A DNA stretch of 16,113 nucleotides from JAEYFP01 sp964566545. Its GTDB lineage: Bacteria > Bacillota > Clostridia > Lachnospirales > Lachnospiraceae. The notes below the pieces were generated by a model. It did no database searches. It had not been told where the DNA came from and saw only the letters and a program-made list of their open reading frames with translations. Positions 6,719 through 13,924 of this stretch are shown here, in pieces. The stretch's first letter is position 1; the number at the start of each line of letters is the position of its first letter. The stretch spans positions 1 through 16,113 of the forward strand of contig CAZMIX010000054.1 in NCBI GenBank assembly GCA_964566545.1. The letters run 5' to 3'. A program made the translations under genes and the position numbers.

Positions 6719-7264
6719 ATGATGCGTGGGGAAGAGCGCAGGGAAAAGATCATAAGGATTTTGGAGAACAGCGGCGAGCCGGTTTCGGGCTTGGCACTTG
6801 CCGGACAGCTCGACGTGAGCCGACAGGTCATCGTGCAGGATATTGCGCTGCTCAGAGCGAGGGATATCGATATTTATTCGACGTGCCGCGGCTATGTCAT
6901 CAACAGGCAGCGGGAGTGCAGCCGGATTTTGAAGCTGCATCATCTCGAGCAGGATGTGGAGCAGGAGCTGGAAGCGATCGTAGATCTCGGCGGCAGAGTG
7001 AAAGATGTCTTTGTATTCCATAAGGTATACGGTGTGATTAAGGCAGACATGAATATTCGCTCCCGCAGGGATGTATCTGAATATATGAAGGAAATCAGCA
7101 GCGGGAAATCGGGCCTTTTGATGAACGTGACCTCCGGGTACCATTATCATACGGTTGTGGCGGAAAGTGAGGCTGTGCTTGATCTGGTTCAGGGAAAAAT
7201 GCAGGAGCTTGGTTTTCTTGCGAAGCTGAAGGAATATGAGCCGGTCGATTTTTGGAGTCGCTGA
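6719..7264 (+). CDS. niaR: NiaR (YrxA-type) transcriptional repressor of NAD synthesis: HTH_11 plus 3H domain
   Basis: NiaR binds nicotinic acid and represses NAD biosynthesis or niacin uptake genes in Firmicutes and Thermotoga. The 181-residue protein has an N-terminal winged helix (about 5-62; REKIIRILENSG, then LAGQLDVSRQVIVQDIALLRA) and a C-terminal 3H domain. The metal-ligand pattern of the 3H domain is visible: H74-H75 in LHHLEQ, E83, and H142 and H144 in GYHYHTVV, with another conserved His (H101) in FHKVYGVI. Spacing agrees with what I recall of Thermotoga TM1602. GGAAGGAG (6704-6711) precedes tandem ATGs at 6719 and 6722; either could be used. It lies directly downstream of nadA-nadBC, the expected targets, and probably also controls itself. 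It converges on the minus-strand gene ending at 7301. Confidence 0.92.
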   Translation: MMRGEERREKIIRILENSGEPVSGLALAGQLDVSRQVIVQDIALLRARDIDIYSTCRGYVINRQRECSRILKLHHLEQDVEQELEAIVDLGGRVKDVFVFHKVYGVIKADMNIRSRRDVSEYMKEISSGKSGLLMNVTSGYHYHTVVAESEAVLDLVQGKMQELGFLAKLKEYEPVDFWSR

Positions 7265-7300
7265 CGATTCGATCTGATGGGCATGATTGCCGGTCGTGAA

Positions 7301-8002
7301 TCAGTCCTCTATCATCATTCTCAGGAATTCGACCGCGTGCTCAGGATTTTTGGCGTTGACGGCAATTGTGAAAACAGGGCGCTTGTCCGGTTCCTCGGTG
7401 TAGGGAAAGGTTCCTTCTGTTCCCTGCATATTCAGGTATTCACAATGATCCATATAGACGCCAATCGTGTGCGTGACGCCTTCGGAGGAATAGTAATAAT
7501 ATTTGTAGCCTTTATCCGCGAGCGTTTGCTTTACGTCATCGGGAAGCAGTGCCGCAAGGTCGGCATAGGCATCGGCCGCCGCATAGGTCTGAATGACATC
7601 CACAGGACCGAGGACGCTGTCCAGTCCGCCGCTCGCATACAGTGCCATGATCTTCTGCTGGTTGCCAAGTGTAAGCTGGTCATATCCATCGTCAAGCATC
7701 TGCATGGAAAAGTCGATATACAGGTTGTTTTCTTCGAGATCAATCTCTTCTCTGGCGATATAATCGGCCTCGATCGTAGAGGTGTCTTCATAGATGAAGT
7801 TGGAATTGATGAAAAGCGCATACAGATAGACGGGTTTATTGTTATTCACCCAGTCGCGGATAAAGACGGAGAGAAAAAGGATGCCGGCGATGGTGCCGAT
7901 CATCGGTATTTTATAATATTCCCACAGATAGGCGGCCTTTTCTTTCAAGGACATGTCTTTCATTTTTCTGGTTTCCTGCTTGATCTCATCCGTAATTGCC
8001 AT
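7301..8002 (-). CDS. Membrane-anchored protein with a large extracytoplasmic domain, function unknown
   Basis: The 233-residue protein starts at 8002 with AAAAGAGG (8009-8016 on the minus strand) upstream and a good promoter at 8036-8064. A charged cytoplasmic N-terminus (KQETRKMKDMSLKEKAAYLWEYYK) precedes one membrane segment (about 32-49, IPMIGTIAGILFLSVFI). About 180 acidic residues are then probably outside the cell. Part of that domain (YASGGLDSVLGPVDVIQTYAAADAYADLAALLPDD, quoted in pieces: YASGGLDSVLG, DVIQTYAAADAY, DLAALLPDD) has the feel of a substrate-binding-protein fold, where a residue stretch like 'DV...YA..GAL.DL' is common. That is inference. I recognise similar hypothetical proteins in Lachnospiraceae but no defined function. 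It is the only minus-strand gene here. Confidence 0.8.
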   Translation of the reverse strand: MAITDEIKQETRKMKDMSLKEKAAYLWEYYKIPMIGTIAGILFLSVFIRDWVNNNKPVYLYALFINSNFIYEDTSTIEADYIAREEIDLEENNLYIDFSMQMLDDGYDQLTLGNQQKIMALYASGGLDSVLGPVDVIQTYAAADAYADLAALLPDDVKQTLADKGYKYYYYSSEGVTHTIGVYMDHCEYLNMQGTEGTFPYTEEPDKRPVFTIAVNAKNPEHAVEFLRMMIED

Positions 8003-8035
8003 GCTGTGCCTCTTTTCATAATCTCATTTAGGCTC

Positions 8036-8064
8036 ATGTTACAAAAAATTAAGAGCCTTGTCAA
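8036..8064 (-). promoter_or_regulatory. Promoter of the minus-strand membrane-anchored protein gene
   Basis: Reading the minus strand, TTGACA (8064-8059) is followed after exactly 17 nt by TAACAT (8041-8036). The -10 box is about 33 nt from the start codon at 8002. The perfect -35 and ideal spacing make this convincing. Confidence 0.65.
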
Positions 8065-8117
8065 TTGAACTACGGTGAAATATTTGTGAAGATTTTATTA
8101 AATTAGGGTTGAAAGTG

Positions 8118-8146
8118 TTGAGAAGGTTTTCCTTTTTTGTTATACT
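8118..8146 (+). promoter_or_regulatory. Promoter of the small two-TM protein gene
   Basis: TTGAGA (8118-8123), a 17-nt spacer and TATACT (8141-8146) form a good sigma-A promoter 61 nt before the ATG at 8208. Its -35 is only 53 nt from the -35 of the divergent promoter at 8036-8064, so a shared regulator could act on both. Confidence 0.7.
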
Positions 8147-8207
8147 GTTTAGCAGGCGAATGGGTGCTTATGTGCCTTTCACAAAAAGAGACTGTGAGGA
8201 AAATCAG

Positions 8208-8708
8208 ATGAATGAAGCCTATGTGGAATGTATGGTCGCGCGGAAGCAGAGTCCGTTTGCGGCGGGGATCAAGATTTTAGTATATGCGCTGGCCGGCGCT
8301 TTTTGTGTGCTGGGATTAATGGGACAAACCGTGATGTATATACCGGGATTGGCCTTTATTGCGGTTGGCTATTTTTTATTGCCGGGTATGGATCTGGAAT
8401 TTGAATACCTTTATCTGGATAAAGAGCTTACAATTGATAAGGTGCTCGCAAAGCAGAAGCGTAAAAGGGTGTTGTCACTTGATTTAAATAAGATGCAGTT
8501 CGTCGCGCCGATCAATTCTCATGAGCTGGATTCCTATAAGAGCAGAAAAGTTCCGATGCGTGACTGCAGTTCTAAAAAAGCGGATGCGAAGCCTTATGTG
8601 ATTGTTTATCATGATAATAATAAGGAAGAGATGATTTGCTTTGAACCGAATGCGGAAATGCTCCGGGCGATTAAGACGGTGTTCCCGCGCAAGGTAATTG
8701 AATATTAG
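8208..8708 (+). CDS. Small two-TM membrane protein, possibly DUF6106 family
   Basis: The 166-residue protein has a short N-terminus beginning MNEAYVECMVARK, two adjacent membrane segments (about 21-39 and 42-59, with GQT between), and a cytoplasmic C-terminal domain of about 105 residues with basic KQKRKR and a region resembling a bacterial-PH-like beta domain (ELTIDKVLAKQ, PYVIVYHDN, EEMICFEPN). I recall this N-terminus from the DUF6106 family of Lachnospiraceae, but cannot verify it. The ATG at 8208 is preferred over an upstream in-frame TTG at 8109: TGAGGA lies 7 nt upstream at 8195-8200, and 8109 precedes the promoter. guaB follows after 112 nt with its own promoter. Function is unknown. 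Confidence 0.8.
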   Translation: MNEAYVECMVARKQSPFAAGIKILVYALAGAFCVLGLMGQTVMYIPGLAFIAVGYFLLPGMDLEFEYLYLDKELTIDKVLAKQKRKRVLSLDLNKMQFVAPINSHELDSYKSRKVPMRDCSSKKADAKPYVIVYHDNNKEEMICFEPNAEMLRAIKTVFPRKVIEY

Positions 8709-8734
8709 GAAAGAAGGATTTCCTTATTCGATCA

Positions 8735-8763
8735 TTGACAGGATTTAAACAGTTTGATAAACT
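8735..8763 (+). promoter_or_regulatory. Promoter of guaB
   Basis: A consensus TTGACA (8735-8740) is followed after 17 nt by TAAACT (8758-8763), leaving a leader of about 50 nt before the guaB start at 8821. The leader is too short for a purine riboswitch and I see none. Confidence 0.6.
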
Positions 8764-8773
8764 GGATAGAAGT

Positions 8774-8789
8774 TTCGACATTGTTCGAA
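8774..8789. repeat. Inverted repeat in the guaB leader
   Basis: TTCGA (8774-8778) and TCGAA (8785-8789) are reverse complements separated by 6 nt, close to the expected transcription start. It may be an operator or small hairpin; the arms are short. Confidence 0.25.
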
Positions 8790-8820
8790 TGAAAAGGTTT
8801 CTAATCGAAGGAGGAGAAAG

Positions 8821-10275
8821 ATGGGACAGATAGTTTCGGAAGGCATTACATTTGATGATGTGCTCTTGATACCGGGCTATTCAAACGTAGTAGGAAATCA
8901 GGTTGATATCACAACGGAACTGACGAAGAGAATCCGGTTGAATATTCCGATGATGAGTGCGGGTATGGATACGGTCACGGAGCATCGTATGGCAATCGCG
9001 ATGGCGAGACAGGGTGGTATCGGTATTATTCATAAGAACATGTCCATTGAGGAGCAGGCGGACGAGGTGGACAAGGTAAAGCGCTCCGAAAACGGTGTAA
9101 TTACGGATCCGTTTTCGCTTTCTCCGGAGCATACGTTAAAAGACGCGGACGATCTGATGGGCAAGTTCCGGATATCCGGTGTACCGGTCACAGAAGGCAA
9201 AAAGCTTGTCGGCATCATCACAAATCGAGACCTGAAATTCGAAACTGATTTCTCAAGGAAAATAAAAGAGTGCATGACCTCGGAAGGATTGATTACGGCG
9301 GAAGAGGGCATTACGCTGGAGGAAGCGAAGAAGATTCTTGCAAAGGCGAGGAAAGAAAAGCTTCCGATTGTTGATAAGGATTTTAACCTAAAAGGTTTAA
9401 TTACGATTAAGGATATTGAAAAGCAGATCAAATATCCGCTGTCCGCAAAGGACGAGCAGGGCAGGCTGCTCTGCGGCGCAGGCGTCGGCATTACGGCTAA
9501 CGTGCTCGAGCGTGTGGGCGCGCTTGTGAAAGCAAAGGTGGATGTGGTCGTGCTTGACTCGGCACACGGACACTCGGAAAATGTGCTCCGCTGTGCTCGC
9601 ATGATCAAGGAAGCCTACCCGGATCTGCAGCTTGTCGGCGGCAATGTGGCGACAGGAGAAGGCACGAGAGCATTGATCGAAGCCGGTGTGGATGCGGTAA
9701 AGGTTGGCATTGGACCGGGATCCATTTGTACGACACGTATCGTTGCAGGGATCGGTGTTCCTCAGGTGAGCGCAATCATGGATTGTTATGCGGCCGCGAA
9801 GGAGTATGGGGTTCCGATCATCGCGGATGGCGGCATCAAGTATTCCGGCGATATGACGAAGGCTCTGGCGGCAGGTGCAAATGTCTGCATGATGGGCAGT
9901 ATTTTTGCGGGCTGCGATGAGAGTCCGGGTACATTTGAATTATATCAAGGCAGAAAATATAAAGTTTACCGCGGTATGGGTTCGATCTCTGCGATGGAAA
10001 ACGGCAGTAAGGATCGCTATTTTCAGGCGGATGCGAAGAAGCTCGTGCCGGAAGGCGTGGAAGGCCGTGTTGCATATAAGGGAATGGTTGAGGATACCGT
10101 ATTTCAATTGATTGGCGGCATTCGTTCCGGTATGGGATACTGTGGCACGCTTACGATTGAAGAGTTAAAGCAGAACGGCAGATTTGTCAAGATTTCGGCG
10201 GCGGCATTAAAAGAGAGTCATCCGCATGACATTCACATTACGAAAGAGGCTCCGAATTACAGCGTAGATGAGTAG
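8821..10275 (+). CDS. guaB: Inosine-5'-monophosphate dehydrogenase GuaB
   Basis: GuaB oxidises IMP to XMP with NAD+, the first committed step to GMP. The 484 residues match the bacterial family. The N-terminal FDDVLLIPGYSNV begins a TIM barrel interrupted by a CBS-domain pair (about 92-205; SGVPVTEGKKLVGIITNRDL and KLPIVDKDFNLKGLITIKDI). The catalytic Cys303 is in GPGSICTTRIVAG, the IMP phosphate loop includes IADGGIKYSGD and MMGS, and the flap contains YRGMGSISAM and KDRYF. AAGGAGGAG (8808-8816) precedes the ATG. It has its own promoter. The NAD+ it uses links it metabolically, though not directly, to the nad locus, and purH, which makes its IMP substrate, lies 3.6 kb downstream. Confidence 0.97.
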   Translation: MGQIVSEGITFDDVLLIPGYSNVVGNQVDITTELTKRIRLNIPMMSAGMDTVTEHRMAIAMARQGGIGIIHKNMSIEEQADEVDKVKRSENGVITDPFSLSPEHTLKDADDLMGKFRISGVPVTEGKKLVGIITNRDLKFETDFSRKIKECMTSEGLITAEEGITLEEAKKILAKARKEKLPIVDKDFNLKGLITIKDIEKQIKYPLSAKDEQGRLLCGAGVGITANVLERVGALVKAKVDVVVLDSAHGHSENVLRCARMIKEAYPDLQLVGGNVATGEGTRALIEAGVDAVKVGIGPGSICTTRIVAGIGVPQVSAIMDCYAAAKEYGVPIIADGGIKYSGDMTKALAAGANVCMMGSIFAGCDESPGTFELYQGRKYKVYRGMGSISAMENGSKDRYFQADAKKLVPEGVEGRVAYKGMVEDTVFQLIGGIRSGMGYCGTLTIEELKQNGRFVKISAAALKESHPHDIHITKEAPNYSVDE

Positions 10276-10320
10276 AGATGACGGCATTTCCGCCTATGGT
10301 GCAGCAGAAAGGATTATTTG

Positions 10321-11097
10321 ATGGGTAGTTATATAGCTAGAGAATGGAAGCGGGCGCTGAAGAGACGATACACATATGCTTACGTTCTTGGAATATTTGC
10401 GTTATGTCTGCTGGCCAATATTGCAGTTATGGCGTTTCGTACGATTTACGGTACAAATGAAGGAACCTATGCATACAATTTGATTGAATATGCGACCTGG
10501 TGCTTTGTTCTCCCTTATTATAGCTGTATTTTTATTGCGGATATGGGCTTTGGCAAGGGATACCCCAACCCATTTATTAAGGATAATTTGACAAAAAATC
10601 TAAATAGAACACAAATTTATTTTTCAAAGCTGATTGCAGAGATTATGCTGGCGGCGGTTTTTCTTGTTATCGCATTTGTGCTTTTGATCAGCATTACGAC
10701 AGTGTTTCAGTTTAAGGACGGGACAATCAGCGCTTATATGATTCAAGATTTTGCGGAAAAAATGGTATATGCGACGCCTCTTTGGATTGCCGGCATTTCA
10801 TTTGGCAATATGTTTTTGTTTTTGTTTGAGGATAAAAAGAAGGCATACATCGGTTATTTTACATTGACGTTTGTCTTGGAGCGCATTATCATGCAGCTTG
10901 CGGCGGAGCCGTTAGAGCTGGAGGCGTTTAAATGGATTAGAACCTATCTGGTCACGCAGAATTTCAGCCTTCTGCCATATCCGGCCGATCCGGCACGGAG
11001 TATTCCGCTGACAATCGCTCTTGGCTTTATTTATGCGGCGATTGCCTGTATCATCGGCATTATCTGTTATAAAAAGAAAAAAGTAGATTATTTATAA
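10321..11097 (+). CDS. Six-TM ABC-2-type permease-like membrane protein
   Basis: The 258-residue protein has a short basic N-terminus (SYIAREWKRALKRRYTY) and about six hydrophobic segments: near 20-40, 56-78, 98-125, 148-170, 175-195 and 228-250. It ends in a lysine-rich tail, CYKKKKVDYL. An N-terminal 'REWKR' helix, a first periplasmic loop, and paired central helices fit the ABC-2 permease fold used in drug or bacteriocin export. This is inference, because the family has few fixed motifs. The ATG at 10321 has AAAGG at 10308-10312 with 8-nt spacing; the TTG at 10318 is less well placed. It begins 45 nt after guaB and may be read from the guaB promoter. No ATP-binding partner gene is in the window, so it may work with an ATPase encoded elsewhere or not be a transporter at all. 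Confidence 0.75.
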   Translation: MGSYIAREWKRALKRRYTYAYVLGIFALCLLANIAVMAFRTIYGTNEGTYAYNLIEYATWCFVLPYYSCIFIADMGFGKGYPNPFIKDNLTKNLNRTQIYFSKLIAEIMLAAVFLVIAFVLLISITTVFQFKDGTISAYMIQDFAEKMVYATPLWIAGISFGNMFLFLFEDKKKAYIGYFTLTFVLERIIMQLAAEPLELEAFKWIRTYLVTQNFSLLPYPADPARSIPLTIALGFIYAAIACIIGIICYKKKKVDYL

Positions 11098-11145
11098 GTA
11101 AAAAGCGGTTAGAGCCCTTATATCAGGATTTGACCGCTTATTTAC
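11098..11145 (+). terminator. Hairpin after the ABC-2-like gene, possible terminator
   Basis: GTAAAAAGCGGT (11098-11109) pairs with ACCGCTT-A-TTTAC (11133-11145), a 12-bp stem with one bulged A and a 23-nt loop, beginning right after the stop codon. No T-run follows it, so it may be an imperfect terminator or an RNA-stabilising hairpin. Confidence 0.45.
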
Positions 11146-11189
11146 GGAACTGGAGAGGAAGCACGGAGCCATGCCAACAGAAGTTATGG

Positions 11190-11218
11190 TTGAAAAAAAT
11201 GTCAAATTCGATTATACT
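11190..11218 (+). promoter_or_regulatory. Promoter of the GGDEF-EAL gene and probably purH
   Basis: TTGAAA (11190-11195) and TATACT (11213-11218) are 17 nt apart, and the -10 is 35 nt before the ATG at 11254. No other promoter is evident before purH, so this one probably serves both genes. Confidence 0.65.
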
Positions 11219-11253
11219 AACATTATCGTATTAAAGTGTGAAAGGATGTTGCT

Positions 11254-13911
11254 ATGACTTATGTGGGAGACCAGAACCGTCCTTCTTTTTTAACGCAAAC
11301 GACGATGGATGTAAAAGAATTGCAGCGAATTCAGGATGTCTATGCACAGCTTACCAATTTATTTATTTTCTGTGTGAATCAGGATGGCGAGAGGATTACA
11401 GAGATGTCCGGTAATCCACATGAAATTGAAAGGGTTCTCGGACTTGTGACAGAACGGCAGATCGTTTCGATTCTTTTGCGTGTAATGGAAGGTTCTGTGG
11501 AAGAACAGGTTGTAGAAGATACCGGATATTCTAATGTGAAGATCGCAGCGATTGCGGTCAGATCCAACGGGAAACTGGCTTTTGGCTGGTTTATTTGTGG
11601 TGTTCTGGAGGATGAGGACGACGAAAATGCCGTTCGTAATGTCAGATCGACGACCTCCTACATAAAGTTTACCAAATCAGTAGATTTATTGCGTGAGATA
11701 TCCAAAAAAGTGCATTCCAATGCCTATTTGGTGGAGGATGCCGTTGCTGAGTCAAAACGCATCAAAAGCTCCGAACAGGAGATGGTTCACACCTTAAAAA
11801 AGAGTGAAGCTATGACGGAGATTGTGCAGCTTCTTGACAGCGATGAAGGCTTTGAGGAGATATCAAATAAGGTTTTGTGCCATGCGGGTCGCTATATAAA
11901 AATTTCTCATGGATATATCCTGCGTCCGAATGTAAACGGCAAGGATGTGGATATTTTGGGTGCGTTTATCGACGAAGGAAAGACTCCGCTTGAGGCTGTC
12001 GTAAGGGGGCTGCCGCTCGATGATTTATATGCGATCGGGGACAAGCCTTTGGTCATTTCGTTTAAGACCAAGATTGAGGAAAAGAGACGGGAATGGCTGG
12101 ATTCGATCGGAGTTTCCGCACTCGTGGCGCTGCCGGTTTTTATCAATCATTCCGTGGCGATGTACCTGTTTTTCGCGGATAATACGCCGAACAGGGTCTG
12201 GGAGATGGAGGAGATCAAGTTTTTTGGCGATGCCGCCCGCGTCCTGCAAAGCATTTTGACGAAGCGTATCCAGAAAAATTCGCTTGCAAGCTCCTATAAA
12301 TCACTGGAAGCGATTCTTGATAATGTCGGAAGTGCGATTTATGTGAAGGATATGGAGACGAACGAGGTGCTGTTCGCAAACCGTATATTTAAAAATACAT
12401 TTGAGTATGAAATGCGGGACGGCACGATTGAGCGTCTTTTTGAAAGTAAGCAGAAGTACAATACGAACGCCTCTTATCTGGAAATTTATTATAAAGAAAA
12501 GAGCCGCTGGTATGATTTACATACGACCTATATCCGCTGGGTGGACGGCCGGCGCGTATCGCTTTGTTCTATTTTTGATGTGACAGATAAAAAGCTGTAT
12601 CAGCAAAAGATCGAGCAGCAGGCCAATAATGATTTCCTGACCGGACTTTACAACCGCATGTGCTGCGAACGAGATCTCGTCAAATATATCGATGAGGCAA
12701 AGCAGCATAACGGAAGGGGCGCCGTGCTCTATCTGGATTTGGATGACTTTAAGCATATCAACGACGGCTTGGGACATCAGTACGGTGATGTACTGCTCAA
12801 GGCAATTTCCCACAGCCTGCAGAGGATAGAAGGCGTAGAGAATACGTGTTATCGTATGGGCGGTGACGAGTTTATCATTATCGTGCCGGATTCGAGCTTT
12901 ATGCAATTTCAAAAAATTATTGAGGAAATTAGAATCGTATTCAATAAGCCATGGTTTTTAAAGGGTGCGGATTATTATTGCACGACGAGCATGGGCATCG
13001 TGACGTTTCCAGATGAAGGCGAAACGGTGCAGGATTTGATCAAAAAGGCTGACATCGCGATGTATGAGGCGAAAAAAAGCGGCAAGAACCGGATGGCCTA
13101 TTATGCCGAAAATGCTGATTCCGCTTCAAACAGACGTCTTGACATGGAAAAGAGCTTGCGTGATGCGACGGCGGAGGGTTACCGGGAGTTTGAGGTTTAT
13201 TATCAGCCGATTGTGGATATCAGAAAGACCGGTTCGCCGTGTACGGGCGCGGAAGCTCTGATTCGCTGGAATTCCAGCCAGCTTGGCTTTGTTTCTCCCG
13301 CAGATTTTATTCCGCTTGCCGAGTATTTGGGGTTGATTAACCCGATCGGCAATTATGTGCTCAGAGAAGCATGTATTGCATGTAAAAGGTGGAACGAATC
13401 GGGACATCCTTATTATAAAGTAAATGTAAACTTATCGGTCGTACAGCTTTTGCAGAATGACATCGTGCAGATTGTTGAGACGATCATCAATGAGACCGGC
13501 ATTAATCCGCGCAACCTGACGCTGGAGGTTACGGAGAGCCTTGCGATCAACGACATGGAGCGTATGAAGCAGATCCTTGGAAATATCAAGCGCCTCGGCG
13601 TGCGGATTGCGTTGGATGATTTTGGGACAGGCTATTCGTCCTTAAGTCATATCCGTGAAATCCCGCTGGATGTCATCAAGGTAGATCAGAGCTTCGTAAC
13701 CGAGCTTGCCGTGGATCAATATGCGCAGGCCTTCGTAAAGATGGTAGGGGAGCTGGCGACGGCGCTTGGTGTCAAAATCTGCGTCGAGGGTGTCGAGACG
13801 GCGGAGCAGTTCAAGATGCTTGAAAACATTAATGTTCGTCTGGTACAGGGCTATTATTTTGATAGGCCGATGCCCCGCGAGCAATTTGAGGAAAAGTACG
13901 TGAACAAATAA
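11254..13911 (+). CDS. Sensor-GAF-PAS-GGDEF-EAL cyclic-di-GMP turnover protein
   Basis: The 885-residue protein is cytoplasmic, without signal or membrane segments. Residues 1-165 form a sensor domain resembling PocR-type ligand domains (KELQRIQDVYAQLTNLFIFC), followed by a helical linker. A GAF-like domain spans about 187-345, a PAS domain about 350-455 (DNVGSAIYVKDMETNEVLFAN), a GGDEF domain about 457-625 (DFLTGLYNR; GGDEF at 536-540 intact), and an EAL domain about 630-880 (EAL at 667-669). EAL catalytic elements look complete: EVTES, DDFGTGYSS, IKVDQSF, CVEGVET and QGYYFDRPM. The RxxD inhibitory site expected nine residues before GGDEF is absent (GVEN). It could therefore make and hydrolyse c-di-GMP, with the sensory domains setting the balance. 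AAAGGA at 11241-11246 precedes the ATG. purH begins 13 nt after its stop. Confidence 0.93.
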   Translation: MTYVGDQNRPSFLTQTTMDVKELQRIQDVYAQLTNLFIFCVNQDGERITEMSGNPHEIERVLGLVTERQIVSILLRVMEGSVEEQVVEDTGYSNVKIAAIAVRSNGKLAFGWFICGVLEDEDDENAVRNVRSTTSYIKFTKSVDLLREISKKVHSNAYLVEDAVAESKRIKSSEQEMVHTLKKSEAMTEIVQLLDSDEGFEEISNKVLCHAGRYIKISHGYILRPNVNGKDVDILGAFIDEGKTPLEAVVRGLPLDDLYAIGDKPLVISFKTKIEEKRREWLDSIGVSALVALPVFINHSVAMYLFFADNTPNRVWEMEEIKFFGDAARVLQSILTKRIQKNSLASSYKSLEAILDNVGSAIYVKDMETNEVLFANRIFKNTFEYEMRDGTIERLFESKQKYNTNASYLEIYYKEKSRWYDLHTTYIRWVDGRRVSLCSIFDVTDKKLYQQKIEQQANNDFLTGLYNRMCCERDLVKYIDEAKQHNGRGAVLYLDLDDFKHINDGLGHQYGDVLLKAISHSLQRIEGVENTCYRMGGDEFIIIVPDSSFMQFQKIIEEIRIVFNKPWFLKGADYYCTTSMGIVTFPDEGETVQDLIKKADIAMYEAKKSGKNRMAYYAENADSASNRRLDMEKSLRDATAEGYREFEVYYQPIVDIRKTGSPCTGAEALIRWNSSQLGFVSPADFIPLAEYLGLINPIGNYVLREACIACKRWNESGHPYYKVNVNLSVVQLLQNDIVQIVETIINETGINPRNLTLEVTESLAINDMERMKQILGNIKRLGVRIALDDFGTGYSSLSHIREIPLDVIKVDQSFVTELAVDQYAQAFVKMVGELATALGVKICVEGVETAEQFKMLENINVRLVQGYYFDRPMPREQFEEKYVNK

Positions 13912-13924
13912 GGAGGAGAGCAGG

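Noticed and set aside
7279..7292. GGCA-TGAT-TGCC hairpin between niaR and the convergent gene
   Set aside because: The stem is only 4 bp with no T-run on either strand, so it is not a supported bidirectional terminator.
7277..8068. Long open frame on the + strand (263 codons)
   Set aside because: It is the antisense shadow of the minus-strand gene at 7301-8002, which has a ribosome binding site, strong promoter and a coherent membrane-anchor layout; the + strand translation has no such features.
8109..8207. Upstream in-frame TTG start for the small two-TM protein
   Set aside because: It lies ahead of the TTGAGA/TATACT promoter, so it would not be on the transcript, and the ATG at 8208 has a good Shine-Dalgarno.
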